This document shows, piece after piece, positions 17,563 to 23,254 of a DNA stretch of 64,000 nt. Under the pieces are notes generated by a model. It ran no database searches. It worked only from the letters and a program-made list of their open reading frames with translations, and was not told the DNA's origin. The translations under genes were made by a program, and so were the position numbers. This DNA comes from Streptomyces drozdowiczii (GTDB lineage: Bacteria; Actinomycetota; Actinomycetes; Streptomycetales; Streptomycetaceae): NCBI RefSeq assembly GCF_026167665.1, contig NZ_CP098740.1:4092001-4156000 (forward strand), written 5' to 3'. The first letter of the stretch is position 1. Every line of letters begins with the position of its first letter.

Positions 17563-17891
17563 TGCGTTGCTCGCACTGGCGTCGGGTGCCCCTCGACCTG
17601 GCACGGGAAGCGCGCGAGAAGTCGGCTGCCCCGTACGGGGACACGGCGGTGCAGTGCCAGCTGTCCGCGCACGACGAAGGCGAACACCTTGGCCTACTCA
17701 CCGACAACGGGGTGTACGGAACCGCGCTGTTGCTCCGCTGGCACGGGGCGGACGCGGTGCAGCTTGTCGGGCTGCCGGACTCCCCGGTGGCCGCCCCGGG
17801 GCCCGGCGGTGACGGCTGCTGTCTGTTTGCCGACCACACCCAGCAGCACACCTGGGAAGACGCCCCGGAGGAGGCCCCGTGCACAAGCTGA
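17562..17891 (+). CDS. Hypothetical protein, second gene of the radical-SAM cassette
   Basis: The 109-aa soluble protein has no motif I recognise. It contains scattered Cys residues (RCSHW, VQCQL, GCCLF) and a His-rich stretch (DHTQQHTW). It is translationally coupled at both ends: its ATG overlaps the preceding stop, and its last 13 bp overlap the GTG start of the radical SAM gene. In a RiPP-like cassette such a protein could be a recognition partner or chaperone, but I see no clear winged-helix RRE pattern. That role is speculation. Confidence 0.6.
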   Translation: MRCSHWRRVPLDLAREAREKSAAPYGDTAVQCQLSAHDEGEHLGLLTDNGVYGTALLLRWHGADAVQLVGLPDSPVAAPGPGGDGCCLFADHTQQHTWEDAPEEAPCTS

Positions 17892-18997
17892 TCGCGAGCC
17901 CGTACAACGGAACGTTCCTTATCGCCCGTCCCGGCTCCAAGGGCGGCATGCGCATCCCCCGGGCCCTGTACGAGGAACTGGCCTCGATCGCGGAGAGCAG
18001 TAGCCCTCTACCGGCCTGGCTTCTCGACCACGCCCGTACGGCCTGGAACGTGGACCTCGCGCGCGCGGCGATGCGGGACGCCGTTCTCGTACGCTCCGAG
18101 GCCCGCCTCGGGTACGGCCGGGCCACGTACGAGATCAACAAGGGCTGCAACTTCAACTGCGAGCACTGCTACCTCGCGGAGCGGAAGTTCGAGGGGCTGC
18201 CCTGGCCCGACAAGGTCCGGCTCCTGCGCCTGCTGCGGGACGCCGGGGTGTTGTGGCTCCAGTTCACGGGCGGCGAGCCGCTGATCGACCGGGACTTCGT
18301 AGACGCGTACACGCTCGCCCACCGCTCCGGAATGCTGATCGAGATCCTTACCAACGGCTCCCGGCTCCACCGCCCCGAGATCATCGATCTCCTTCGCGAC
18401 CTGCCGCCGCACAAAGTGACCGTCTCCCTCTACGGGGCGACGCCGGACAGCTTCGACTCGCTCACCCGCAAACCGGGAGCGTTCAAGTTGGTCGAGAAGG
18501 GGCTCGTCGCGGCGCGCGAGGCCGGCATCGCGCTCGAACTCGCGCTGATCATCACCCGGCACAACGCCCACGAGCTGGACGCCATGCGTGCCCTTGCAGA
18601 GCGGTACGGGGCGAGCCGTCAGGAGTACGGCACGATCTCGCCCACGTACACCGGCACGCCTGAACCGCTGGCCGCGCAGGCTCCCGGATTCCTGGACAAG
18701 ACCAGCGTCTTCGAGGGCTGCCCCGCAGGCCACACCTTCTTCCACGTCGACCCGCTCGGCCTGGCGACCATGTGCAAGGTCGGCCGCGAGAACCCCATCG
18801 ATCTCATGTCCGAGGGCCTGGACGGACTCCTCCGTCTGCCCGGCATCGCGGATGCCCAAATGCTTCGCACCGGTGGCTGCGGCGGCTGTCAGCTCTCCGG
18901 CACCTGCCGGGTCTGCCGACCGCTCGCCAAGGCGTACCAGGAGGCGAAGGCACCACTGAACACCTACTGCCAACACGGAAGCGAGGAAGCGTCATGA
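17879..18997 (+). CDS. Radical SAM/SPASM peptide maturase
   Basis: The 372-aa protein has the radical SAM cluster motif C90-NFN-C94-EH-C97, the GGEP motif in FTGGEPLIDRDF, and a C-terminal SPASM-type cysteine set (EGCPAGH, ATMCK, GGCGGCQ, TCRVCR, YCQHG) for auxiliary Fe-S clusters. SPASM enzymes modify ribosomal peptides by making C-C, C-S or C-O crosslinks or epimers. The start is GTG 17879 with GGAGG upstream; it overlaps the preceding gene by 13 bp. Its stop overlaps the start of a 45-codon gene (ATGA at 18994-18997), which is the expected position for its substrate. It is not FxsB, PqqE or MftC by context. Confidence 0.9.
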   Translation: MHKLIASPYNGTFLIARPGSKGGMRIPRALYEELASIAESSSPLPAWLLDHARTAWNVDLARAAMRDAVLVRSEARLGYGRATYEINKGCNFNCEHCYLAERKFEGLPWPDKVRLLRLLRDAGVLWLQFTGGEPLIDRDFVDAYTLAHRSGMLIEILTNGSRLHRPEIIDLLRDLPPHKVTVSLYGATPDSFDSLTRKPGAFKLVEKGLVAAREAGIALELALIITRHNAHELDAMRALAERYGASRQEYGTISPTYTGTPEPLAAQAPGFLDKTSVFEGCPAGHTFFHVDPLGLATMCKVGRENPIDLMSEGLDGLLRLPGIADAQMLRTGGCGGCQLSGTCRVCRPLAKAYQEAKAPLNTYCQHGSEEAS

Positions 18998-19131
18998 CCG
19001 CAGTCATGGTGGAGATCAGCCCCCGACCGCCGGTCCTGGAGGAGCCCGAGGGAGTGATCCTCCTGGACGACCTGGAGGTGCTGTCCGAGGGCGCCATTCC
19101 GGGCTGCAACGACGACAACCCGTACCGGTAG
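18994..19131 (+). CDS. Candidate RiPP precursor peptide
   Basis: This 45-aa gene overlaps the maturase stop by 4 bp. The N-terminal two thirds is acidic and leader-like, with a repeated-looking EEPEGVILLDDLEVL segment. The C-terminal 16 residues, LSEGAIPGCNDDNPYR, are polar, hold the only Cys, and end in an aromatic plus Arg, residues often crosslinked by SPASM enzymes. The assignment rests on size, coupling to the maturase, leader/core shape and a strong hairpin just downstream. There is no signal peptide. I do not recognise the core as any named class such as streptide, mycofactocin, ryptide or FxSxx. Confidence 0.7.
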   Translation: MTAVMVEISPRPPVLEEPEGVILLDDLEVLSEGAIPGCNDDNPYR

Positions 19132-19150
19132 ACAACCGGGCGCGTGCCCC

Positions 19151-19187
19151 TGCGGGGCTCCGGAGGCCCTTCGTCCGGAGCCCCGCA
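19151..19187 (+). terminator. Attenuator-like hairpin after the precursor gene
   Basis: A perfect 14-bp stem (19151-19164 with 19174-19187) with a 9-nt loop lies 19 bp after the precursor stop and 28 bp before the kinase-like gene. Such a hairpin in mid-operon would protect precursor mRNA or reduce downstream transcription. The alternative is that the operon ends here. Confidence 0.75.
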
Positions 19188-19215
19188 CCACCATCCTCTG
19201 GAAGAGTGAAGCCCC

Positions 19216-20037
19216 ATGGCGACCATCCGCATCGGCCTCGACCAGCTGCCGCCCGCAGCTCGTACCGCCGTCGAGGAGCACACCGGCCCCTTCCTCGGGG
19301 TTGAGGAAATGACCGAGGGCTTCAACAGCGAGATCGCGGCCCGCGTCACCTCCGCCACGGGCACCTGGCACATCAAGGGTCTACGCACCGACCACCCCCG
19401 CGCCTGGACCCAGCGCCGAGAAGCTGTCGTCGCCCCCTACCTCACCGGCTTGGCCCCTGCCCTGCGCTGGCGTGTCGAGACGGCCGGCTGGGACCTCCTC
19501 GGCTTCGAAGCGCTCACAGGCCACCACGCCGACTACGCCCCCGACTCCCCAGATCTCTCCGAAGTCGCTTCTCTGCTGCGCCGCCTCGGTGAAGCCTCGT
19601 GCCCCGGCATCGAACTCCGTCGAGCCGAGCAGCGCCTGGAGCGCTACGCAGCCCACGCGGACGACCTCCACTTCTTCGCCGGACCCCACCTGCTCCACAC
19701 CGACCTGAACAACACCAACGTCCTCGTGGACGACGACGCCCCTGCGGGCGACCGCGCCCGCTTGGTGGACTGGGCCTGGGCAACCCGCGGAGCGGCCTGG
19801 CTCGACGCCGCCTACTGGGTCATCTGGCTCATCGCATCCAGCCACACCCCCGCCTCCGCCGAACACTGGGCCGCCGAAATCCCCTCCTGGCACACAGCCC
19901 CCACCGAAGGCATCACCGCCTTCGCCGCAGCCAACGCCAACGTCTGGTCCGAGATCAGCACCGTCGACCCCGACCCGTGGACCCAGCGCCTCGCGGCTGC
20001 TGCCGCCACATGGCACGCGCACCGTATGACTGGTTGA
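19216..20037 (+). CDS. APH-fold phosphotransferase
   Basis: The 273-aa protein resembles aminoglycoside/choline kinase-like phosphotransferases. LLHTDLNNTNVLV near residue 160 is the HxDxxxxN catalytic loop and RLVDWAWATRG holds the Mg-binding Asp. The N-terminal lobe is short, with WHIKGL as a possible ATP-binding Lys. ATG 19216 follows GGAAGAG. It lies 84 bp behind the precursor gene across a hairpin, in the same direction as the cassette. It could phosphorylate the peptide, give self-protection, or be an independent antibiotic-type kinase. Sequence alone cannot decide. Confidence 0.8.
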   Translation: MATIRIGLDQLPPAARTAVEEHTGPFLGVEEMTEGFNSEIAARVTSATGTWHIKGLRTDHPRAWTQRREAVVAPYLTGLAPALRWRVETAGWDLLGFEALTGHHADYAPDSPDLSEVASLLRRLGEASCPGIELRRAEQRLERYAAHADDLHFFAGPHLLHTDLNNTNVLVDDDAPAGDRARLVDWAWATRGAAWLDAAYWVIWLIASSHTPASAEHWAAEIPSWHTAPTEGITAFAAANANVWSEISTVDPDPWTQRLAAAAATWHAHRMTG

Positions 20038-20120
20038 ACCGAGGTGAGGCAGAAAGGGGTGCGCCTCAGCGTTGGGGGACCGTCCGCTGAAAGGCTGTTC
20101 CGCCGAATTCCTGCGTGTGC

Positions 20121-20193
20121 GGCTGGGAATCGCACCCACGGTGACTTGTGCCAAGACGGCTTTCAAGACCATGCCGCCTACTCAATTGAAACC
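20121..20193 (-). tRNA. tRNA-Ser(UGA)-like relic
   Basis: Read on the minus strand, the segment has an anticodon-loop-like CTTGAAAG (anticodon UGA), a long variable arm that folds (CTTG-GCA-CAAG), and a T-arm-like TGGG-TGCGATT-CCCA. The acceptor ends do not pair, so it is a degenerate tRNA or an att-type fragment, not a confident functional gene. Similar Ser-tRNA-like genes occur in actinomycete mobile elements (from memory). Confidence 0.35.
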
Positions 20194-20233
20194 ACGCTGA
20201 CCTGCGCCCCGGGCACGGACAGGCCCCTCGTAC

Positions 20234-20271
20234 GGTCCGCCTGTGGCTCGTGAACGGCCCACAGGCGGACC
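20234..20271 (+). terminator. Terminator-like hairpin
   Basis: GGTCCGCCTGTGG at 20234-20246 pairs fully with the segment at 20259-20271 around a 12-nt loop. It is about 200 bp downstream of the kinase-like gene, with no gene between except the tRNA-like relic. Confidence 0.65.
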
Positions 20272-20355
20272 GACAGGCACCCAGGCGTCTCCTTCCGGTG
20301 CGACCCCTTCGTCCCGAAGTAGCTTGAAGACGGGAGTCCGATGGCAGGCTAGTCG

Positions 20356-20622
20356 TTATTGTTGTTGCACTCGCTGCTCTACCAAACCACCACCTACCAG
20401 CTCGTTCGGCATCTCCCTCTCGTGTGCAGATGAGCGAGGACGGGTTGATCGAGCTACCGGGACTGCGGCCCCCAGCACCGCTGCCCCCGTGCTGATCGGG
20501 ACGGCAAGCCTGGGGCTGATCCAGACGCTGACGGTTACGCCCAAAGCCAGCAAGCCGATCAGGACCCTCGCGGGATGGCGGCTGGCCATCCTACGGGCTT
20601 TGTTGTAGAGGCGTACATTCAT
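20356..20622 (-). CDS. Small membrane protein of unknown function
   Basis: The 88-aa product starts MNVRLYNKARRMASRHPARV and has a hydrophobic segment (VLIGLLALGVTVSVWI, about residues 20-35) with a second, weaker one behind it, then a charged tail. ATG 20622 is chosen because GAAGAAGG lies 8 nt upstream; GTG 20631 is an alternative. Small membrane proteins of this kind occur in Streptomyces integrative elements (Spd-like spread proteins), and the element-like surroundings agree, but no homology is claimed. Confidence 0.5.
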   Translation of the reverse strand: MNVRLYNKARRMASRHPARVLIGLLALGVTVSVWISPRLAVPISTGAAVLGAAVPVARSTRPRSSAHEREMPNELVGGGLVEQRVQQQ

Positions 20623-20755
20623 GTGCGGCACCTTCTTCGGGCGACTCGCTATCGAGTGGGTGTAAGCGCGGCCTCCTGTTGCCCCAGGGGGCCGCTCGTC
20701 GTCGACGTGCCGTCACTTTCCCTCATCTAGTGCTGATTTACTTGCTTGCCTGCGA

Positions 20756-20948
20756 GACGCTTTCGCCCGCATGTAGCTTGTACAGCCGTACGGTGAAACC
20801 CGCTGGTCAGGGGCCAAGTCTGATGCGGGCCAAAGGGTCGAACTGTCTGAGATGCCGACTTGAAGACCCTTTCGCCCGCATGTAGCTCTTACAGCCGTAC
20901 GGTGAAACCCGCTGGTCAGGGCCTATGCGCCATGCGGGCCAAAGGGTC
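20756..20948. repeat. Two 84-bp structured repeats
   Basis: Copies at 20756-20839 and 20865-20948 share nearly all bases except the segment before the right arm. The ends of each copy are complementary: GACCCTTTCGCCCGCAT on the left and ATGCGGGCCAAAGGGTC on the right of copy 2, with one internal mismatch in the 17-bp stem; copy 1 has one more. The shared interior includes CAGCCGTACGGTGAAACCC. They end 14 bp before the start of the 341-aa gene. They could be replication iterons, cruciform operators or two copies of a small structured RNA. Confidence 0.75.
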
Positions 20949-20962
20949 AGATAGGGGTTGAC

Positions 20963-21988
20963 GTGCCAAGAAACGCTGATCGCCGCGAGCGCCGGATGGC
21001 TGCCCTGCAAGGCCGGCTTCCGCGCTTGCGGGAGGCCACTCGGGGGCTCGGCTCGCTCCATGCGCGCGGGGGACTCTGGCCATCACACATACGGATCAGG
21101 TCCGAGTTCTTCAGTGGGTCGCCATACGTGCCGTCGCCTATAGCGCGTATTTCGGCACCGCGAGGGATCAACCTGCAAATTTACTTGCTCGGGCTATTCG
21201 AGGCTCAGACTAGAAAAAGAGACGGCATGGCGGGGCCTTGCCCGCTGCCGATTCTGGGCTCTCGCCATGAGGTCTCGTGGTCCACGATCGTGGTGTCTGC
21301 GGCCACGCAGAACATGCAAGCAAAGGTGCCAGTTACTGCGGCGCAGAATCGTGCTCGTCAGATTAAGTCTGCTTTCAAGCGGTTGGTGGATGAGAACCTC
21401 GCTGTGCGAAGTATTGGGGATCCAGTGAATCCTTTTCCGTTGATGCTGCTTCATGAGTCTGGAAGTGCCCACTTCGAGAAGTACGGTTACACCATTCCAG
21501 AGTGGTATGAGAATGGGCCTTCAACAGTATCGCTTCATGTGGACTTTTTCAGAGAGGGTTGGGTCTACCTGCTGACTCCTGCTGAAATCCGCATGTACCT
21601 AGTGCTCAACCATCTAGCTTCTCGCTTCCCTGATGTACATGCCCAGCATGGAGTCTATGTATCGGAACAGGACAGAGAGTGGAAGTACGGCTTGTCGCGA
21701 GACGTTTATGAAGCGCATCTGACCCTGTCGCGATTCGGCCTCGTGGAGAAGGTTAACGATAAGACTCGACATGCAGACGGTAAGGTGATCAACTACAGCG
21801 AAAGGGTGGCGCGCGGGGAATTTACATCCCCGCATCGCTTCAAGGTTGCGCCTGGCAAGTCTCTAAGAGGGCCAGCATGGGAAAGGGTAGAAAGAGCCCT
21901 CATGAACTACCCTCCCACCTTTGAGCAAATGAAAAAGGGAGCGAGGGTAGTGCTCGGCGAGCCAAGCGCCGCATTGCGCGACCAGTAG
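20963..21988 (+). CDS. AT-richer protein with winged-helix-like segment, possibly element replication/regulation
   Basis: The 341-aa product does not match a family I can name. Its gene uses many A/T-ending codons, unlike all neighbours, which suggests recent acquisition. Residues about 190-250 (LTPAEIRMYLVLNHLASRFP, then KYGLSRDVYEAHLTLSRFGL) look like a winged helix as in plasmid initiators or element regulators. The start is GTG 20963 with AGGGG upstream; the first ~70 residues are basic and could be a poorly chosen extension. The two structured repeats sit directly before it, as iterons sit before rep genes. A replication or control role is inference. Confidence 0.6.
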   Translation: MPRNADRRERRMAALQGRLPRLREATRGLGSLHARGGLWPSHIRIRSEFFSGSPYVPSPIARISAPRGINLQIYLLGLFEAQTRKRDGMAGPCPLPILGSRHEVSWSTIVVSAATQNMQAKVPVTAAQNRARQIKSAFKRLVDENLAVRSIGDPVNPFPLMLLHESGSAHFEKYGYTIPEWYENGPSTVSLHVDFFREGWVYLLTPAEIRMYLVLNHLASRFPDVHAQHGVYVSEQDREWKYGLSRDVYEAHLTLSRFGLVEKVNDKTRHADGKVINYSERVARGEFTSPHRFKVAPGKSLRGPAWERVERALMNYPPTFEQMKKGARVVLGEPSAALRDQ

Positions 21989-22244
21989 CCGAACAGAGAC
22001 TCGCCGGTTTGCAACCTTTGCGGTCAAGTCGCCGTTGAGCCCTGTGGCTGGATTTGAACAGTCGGCAGTTGTCAGCGGTGGTCGTCATTCAGTTCCCTTT
22101 CGCGGCCCCGTCACGGCTCGCAGGGTGTTATTCGGTGCCAATCTCCTGGGCTTTGGCAGGTCGCCCGCCTTCTTTCCAGGCACAGACTCGGCGGATGCCT
22201 ATGCTTCTGCGGTAAGACTCAGGGGGTGCCCATGGCTGGAGCTG

Positions 22245-22364
22245 GTGGATAGGCTGCGTGCACTGGACCCTGCGCAGTGGCAGCGGGAGATTCATGACAT
22301 CGAGGGCCTGCTTCGGAGGCAAGTGCAGCAGAATAAGGAGAGGGGTGAAGCAGAGTTGAAATGA
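22245..22364 (+). CDS. Possible small protein, 3' part clear, start uncertain
   Basis: A short helical, charged coding stretch (DRLRALDPAQWQREIHDIEG, then LLRRQVQQNKERGEAELK) is open from 22035 to 22364. GTG 22245 with GGAG just upstream gives 39 aa; earlier starts are possible at 22044 or 22125. Its TGA overlaps an ATG (ATGA at 22361-22364), implying coupling to the next small membrane gene. Function is unknown. It belongs to the same lower-GC segment as the 341-aa gene. Confidence 0.4.
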   Translation: MDRLRALDPAQWQREIHDIEGLLRRQVQQNKERGEAELK

Positions 22365-22487
22365 CGGCGAGAATGGGGAGTTCTTCTAGAACTTGCCTTC
22401 ACCCTTGCGATTAGTGGGCCTCTGCTATGGCTCTTCTACCGGCTGCACCATTGGTGGTCGTGGGCTGTGTACTGGCTCCTCGCTCTG
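22361..22487 (+). pseudogene. Interrupted small membrane-protein gene
   Basis: ATG 22361 overlaps the previous stop, but its frame ends after 17 codons. One base fewer in the GGGG at about 22375-22378 would give MTARMGVLLELAFTLAISGP followed by LLWLFYRLHHWW, a membrane segment. That frame then runs directly into transposase sequence at about 22488, so the gene is interrupted by an IS fragment. Either the frameshift or the insertion alone would inactivate it. Confidence 0.45.
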
Positions 22488-22757
22488 CGTAGACGGCGCA
22501 TCAAGCACACGATTCCCGAGCCGAAGGGCCAGTGGGCCAACCGCCTGCGCAGAAGCAGCGCGGACGGCAGACCTACTGGCTTCGACCGCGAGCGCTACCG
22601 GCGGCGCAACGAGGTCGAGCGGACCATCAACCGGCTCAAGAACTTCCGCACGGTCGCCACCTGTTACGACAAGAGGGCCTACGCCTTCCACGGCACGGTC
22701 ACCGCAGCGGCAAAATCCGTTTATGGATCCGCCCATGATCCGCCGGGCAGCGCCTAA
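22488..22757 (+). mobile_element. IS5-family transposase fragment
   Basis: The stretch encodes RRRRIKHTIPEPKGQWANR, then ERYRRRNEVERTINRLKNFR and TVATCYDKRAYAFHGTVTAA. This is the C-terminal end of an IS5/IS427-type DDE transposase, including the catalytic Glu region in RNEVER. The N-terminal two thirds and both DDE aspartates are absent, and the normal C terminus is replaced after TVTAAA (about 22712). No inverted terminal repeats are evident. It marks past transposition at the right edge of the accessory mosaic. Confidence 0.8.
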
Positions 22758-22766
22758 CCCCCAATG

Positions 22767-22805
22767 CCGACCGGCCCCCACGGGCAGTCCCGGGGGGCCG
22801 GTCGG
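22767..22805 (-). terminator. doxX terminator hairpin
   Basis: A 13-bp stem (22767-22779 with 22793-22805) encloses a further CGGG/CCCG pair, 17 bp past the doxX stop. Part of the same hairpin sequence recurs at 15212-15240 next to the doxX-end relic. Confidence 0.8.
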
Positions 22806-22821
22806 CGGCGTGGCCGTTCCC

Positions 22822-23238
22822 TCAAACGGGGGCGCCGAGGTGGTGGTCCTGCTGCTGGGTGCGGGTTGCGGCGAAGGCGCCCGGGCCGGTGAACGTCAGC
22901 AGCAGGAGCGTCCAGCAGAAGAGGGCCGCGGGTTCGCCGCCGTTCTGCATGGGGAGCAGGGCCGCCCGCTGGTGGACGTCGAAGTACGCGAAGGCCATGG
23001 AGCCGGAGCCCAGGAAGGCGGCCGTGCGTGTGCCGATGCCCAGGGTCACCAGGAGGCCGGCGGCGAGCTGGATGACCGCCGCGTACCAGCCGGGCCAGGT
23101 GCCCGCCCGGAGGGTCTCGCGGCCCAGCACGCCGAACAGCGAGGCGATGCCGTGGCAGGTGAACAGCGACCCGATGACGATGCGGAACAGGCCGAGCACG
23201 TAGGGCCGGGCGCGGTCCAGGTGGTGCGTGGGCATCAT
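22822..23238 (-). CDS. DoxX-family membrane protein
   Basis: The 138-aa protein has four membrane segments. It has the DoxX-type N-terminal RPYVLGLFRIVIGSLFTCHG and a central GWYAAVIQLAAGLLVTLGIG segment. DoxX relatives take part in thiol/oxidative stress homeostasis or quinone-linked reactions; the substrate is unknown. ATG 23238 is used. Its 3' end (encoding QQQDHHLGAPV) is the sequence repeated at 14389 and 15274, so this gene end appears to have been an insertion site. The secreted glycoside hydrolase lies 16 bp upstream on the same strand, so they may be cotranscribed. Confidence 0.85.
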   Translation of the reverse strand: MMPTHHLDRARPYVLGLFRIVIGSLFTCHGIASLFGVLGRETLRAGTWPGWYAAVIQLAAGLLVTLGIGTRTAAFLGSGSMAFAYFDVHQRAALLPMQNGGEPAALFCWTLLLLTFTGPGAFAATRTQQQDHHLGAPV

Positions 23239-23254
23239 GAGCGCCGGTCTCCCG

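Larger units (their letters stand above)
20038..20355. other. Noncoding stretch after the kinase gene
   Basis: About 320 bp without a supported gene. It contains the tRNA-like relic (20121-20193) and a 13-bp perfect inverted repeat (20234-20246 with 20259-20271, 12-nt loop) that can terminate the cassette transcript. Base composition drops toward lower GC from here to about 22.4 kb. Confidence 0.6.

Noticed and set aside
17879..19131. FxSxx/FxsB, PQQ or mycofactocin system
   Set aside because: The peptide lacks the FxSxx C terminus, the PqqA E-x3-Y motif and the MftA VY end, and the partner genes of those pathways are absent.
19216..20037. Lanthipeptide-type kinase (LanL/LanKC) reading of the kinase gene
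   Set aside because: At 273 aa it has only the APH-type kinase fold with HTDLNNTN; no lyase or cyclase domain.
20756..20948. CRISPR array
   Set aside because: Only two copies of 84 bp with a 25-bp gap and self-complementary ends; no repeat-spacer pattern and no cas genes.
20807..21061. Minus-strand 84-codon frame across the twin repeats
   Set aside because: It encodes the repeat twice by chance, lacks a ribosome site and overlaps the start of the 341-aa gene.
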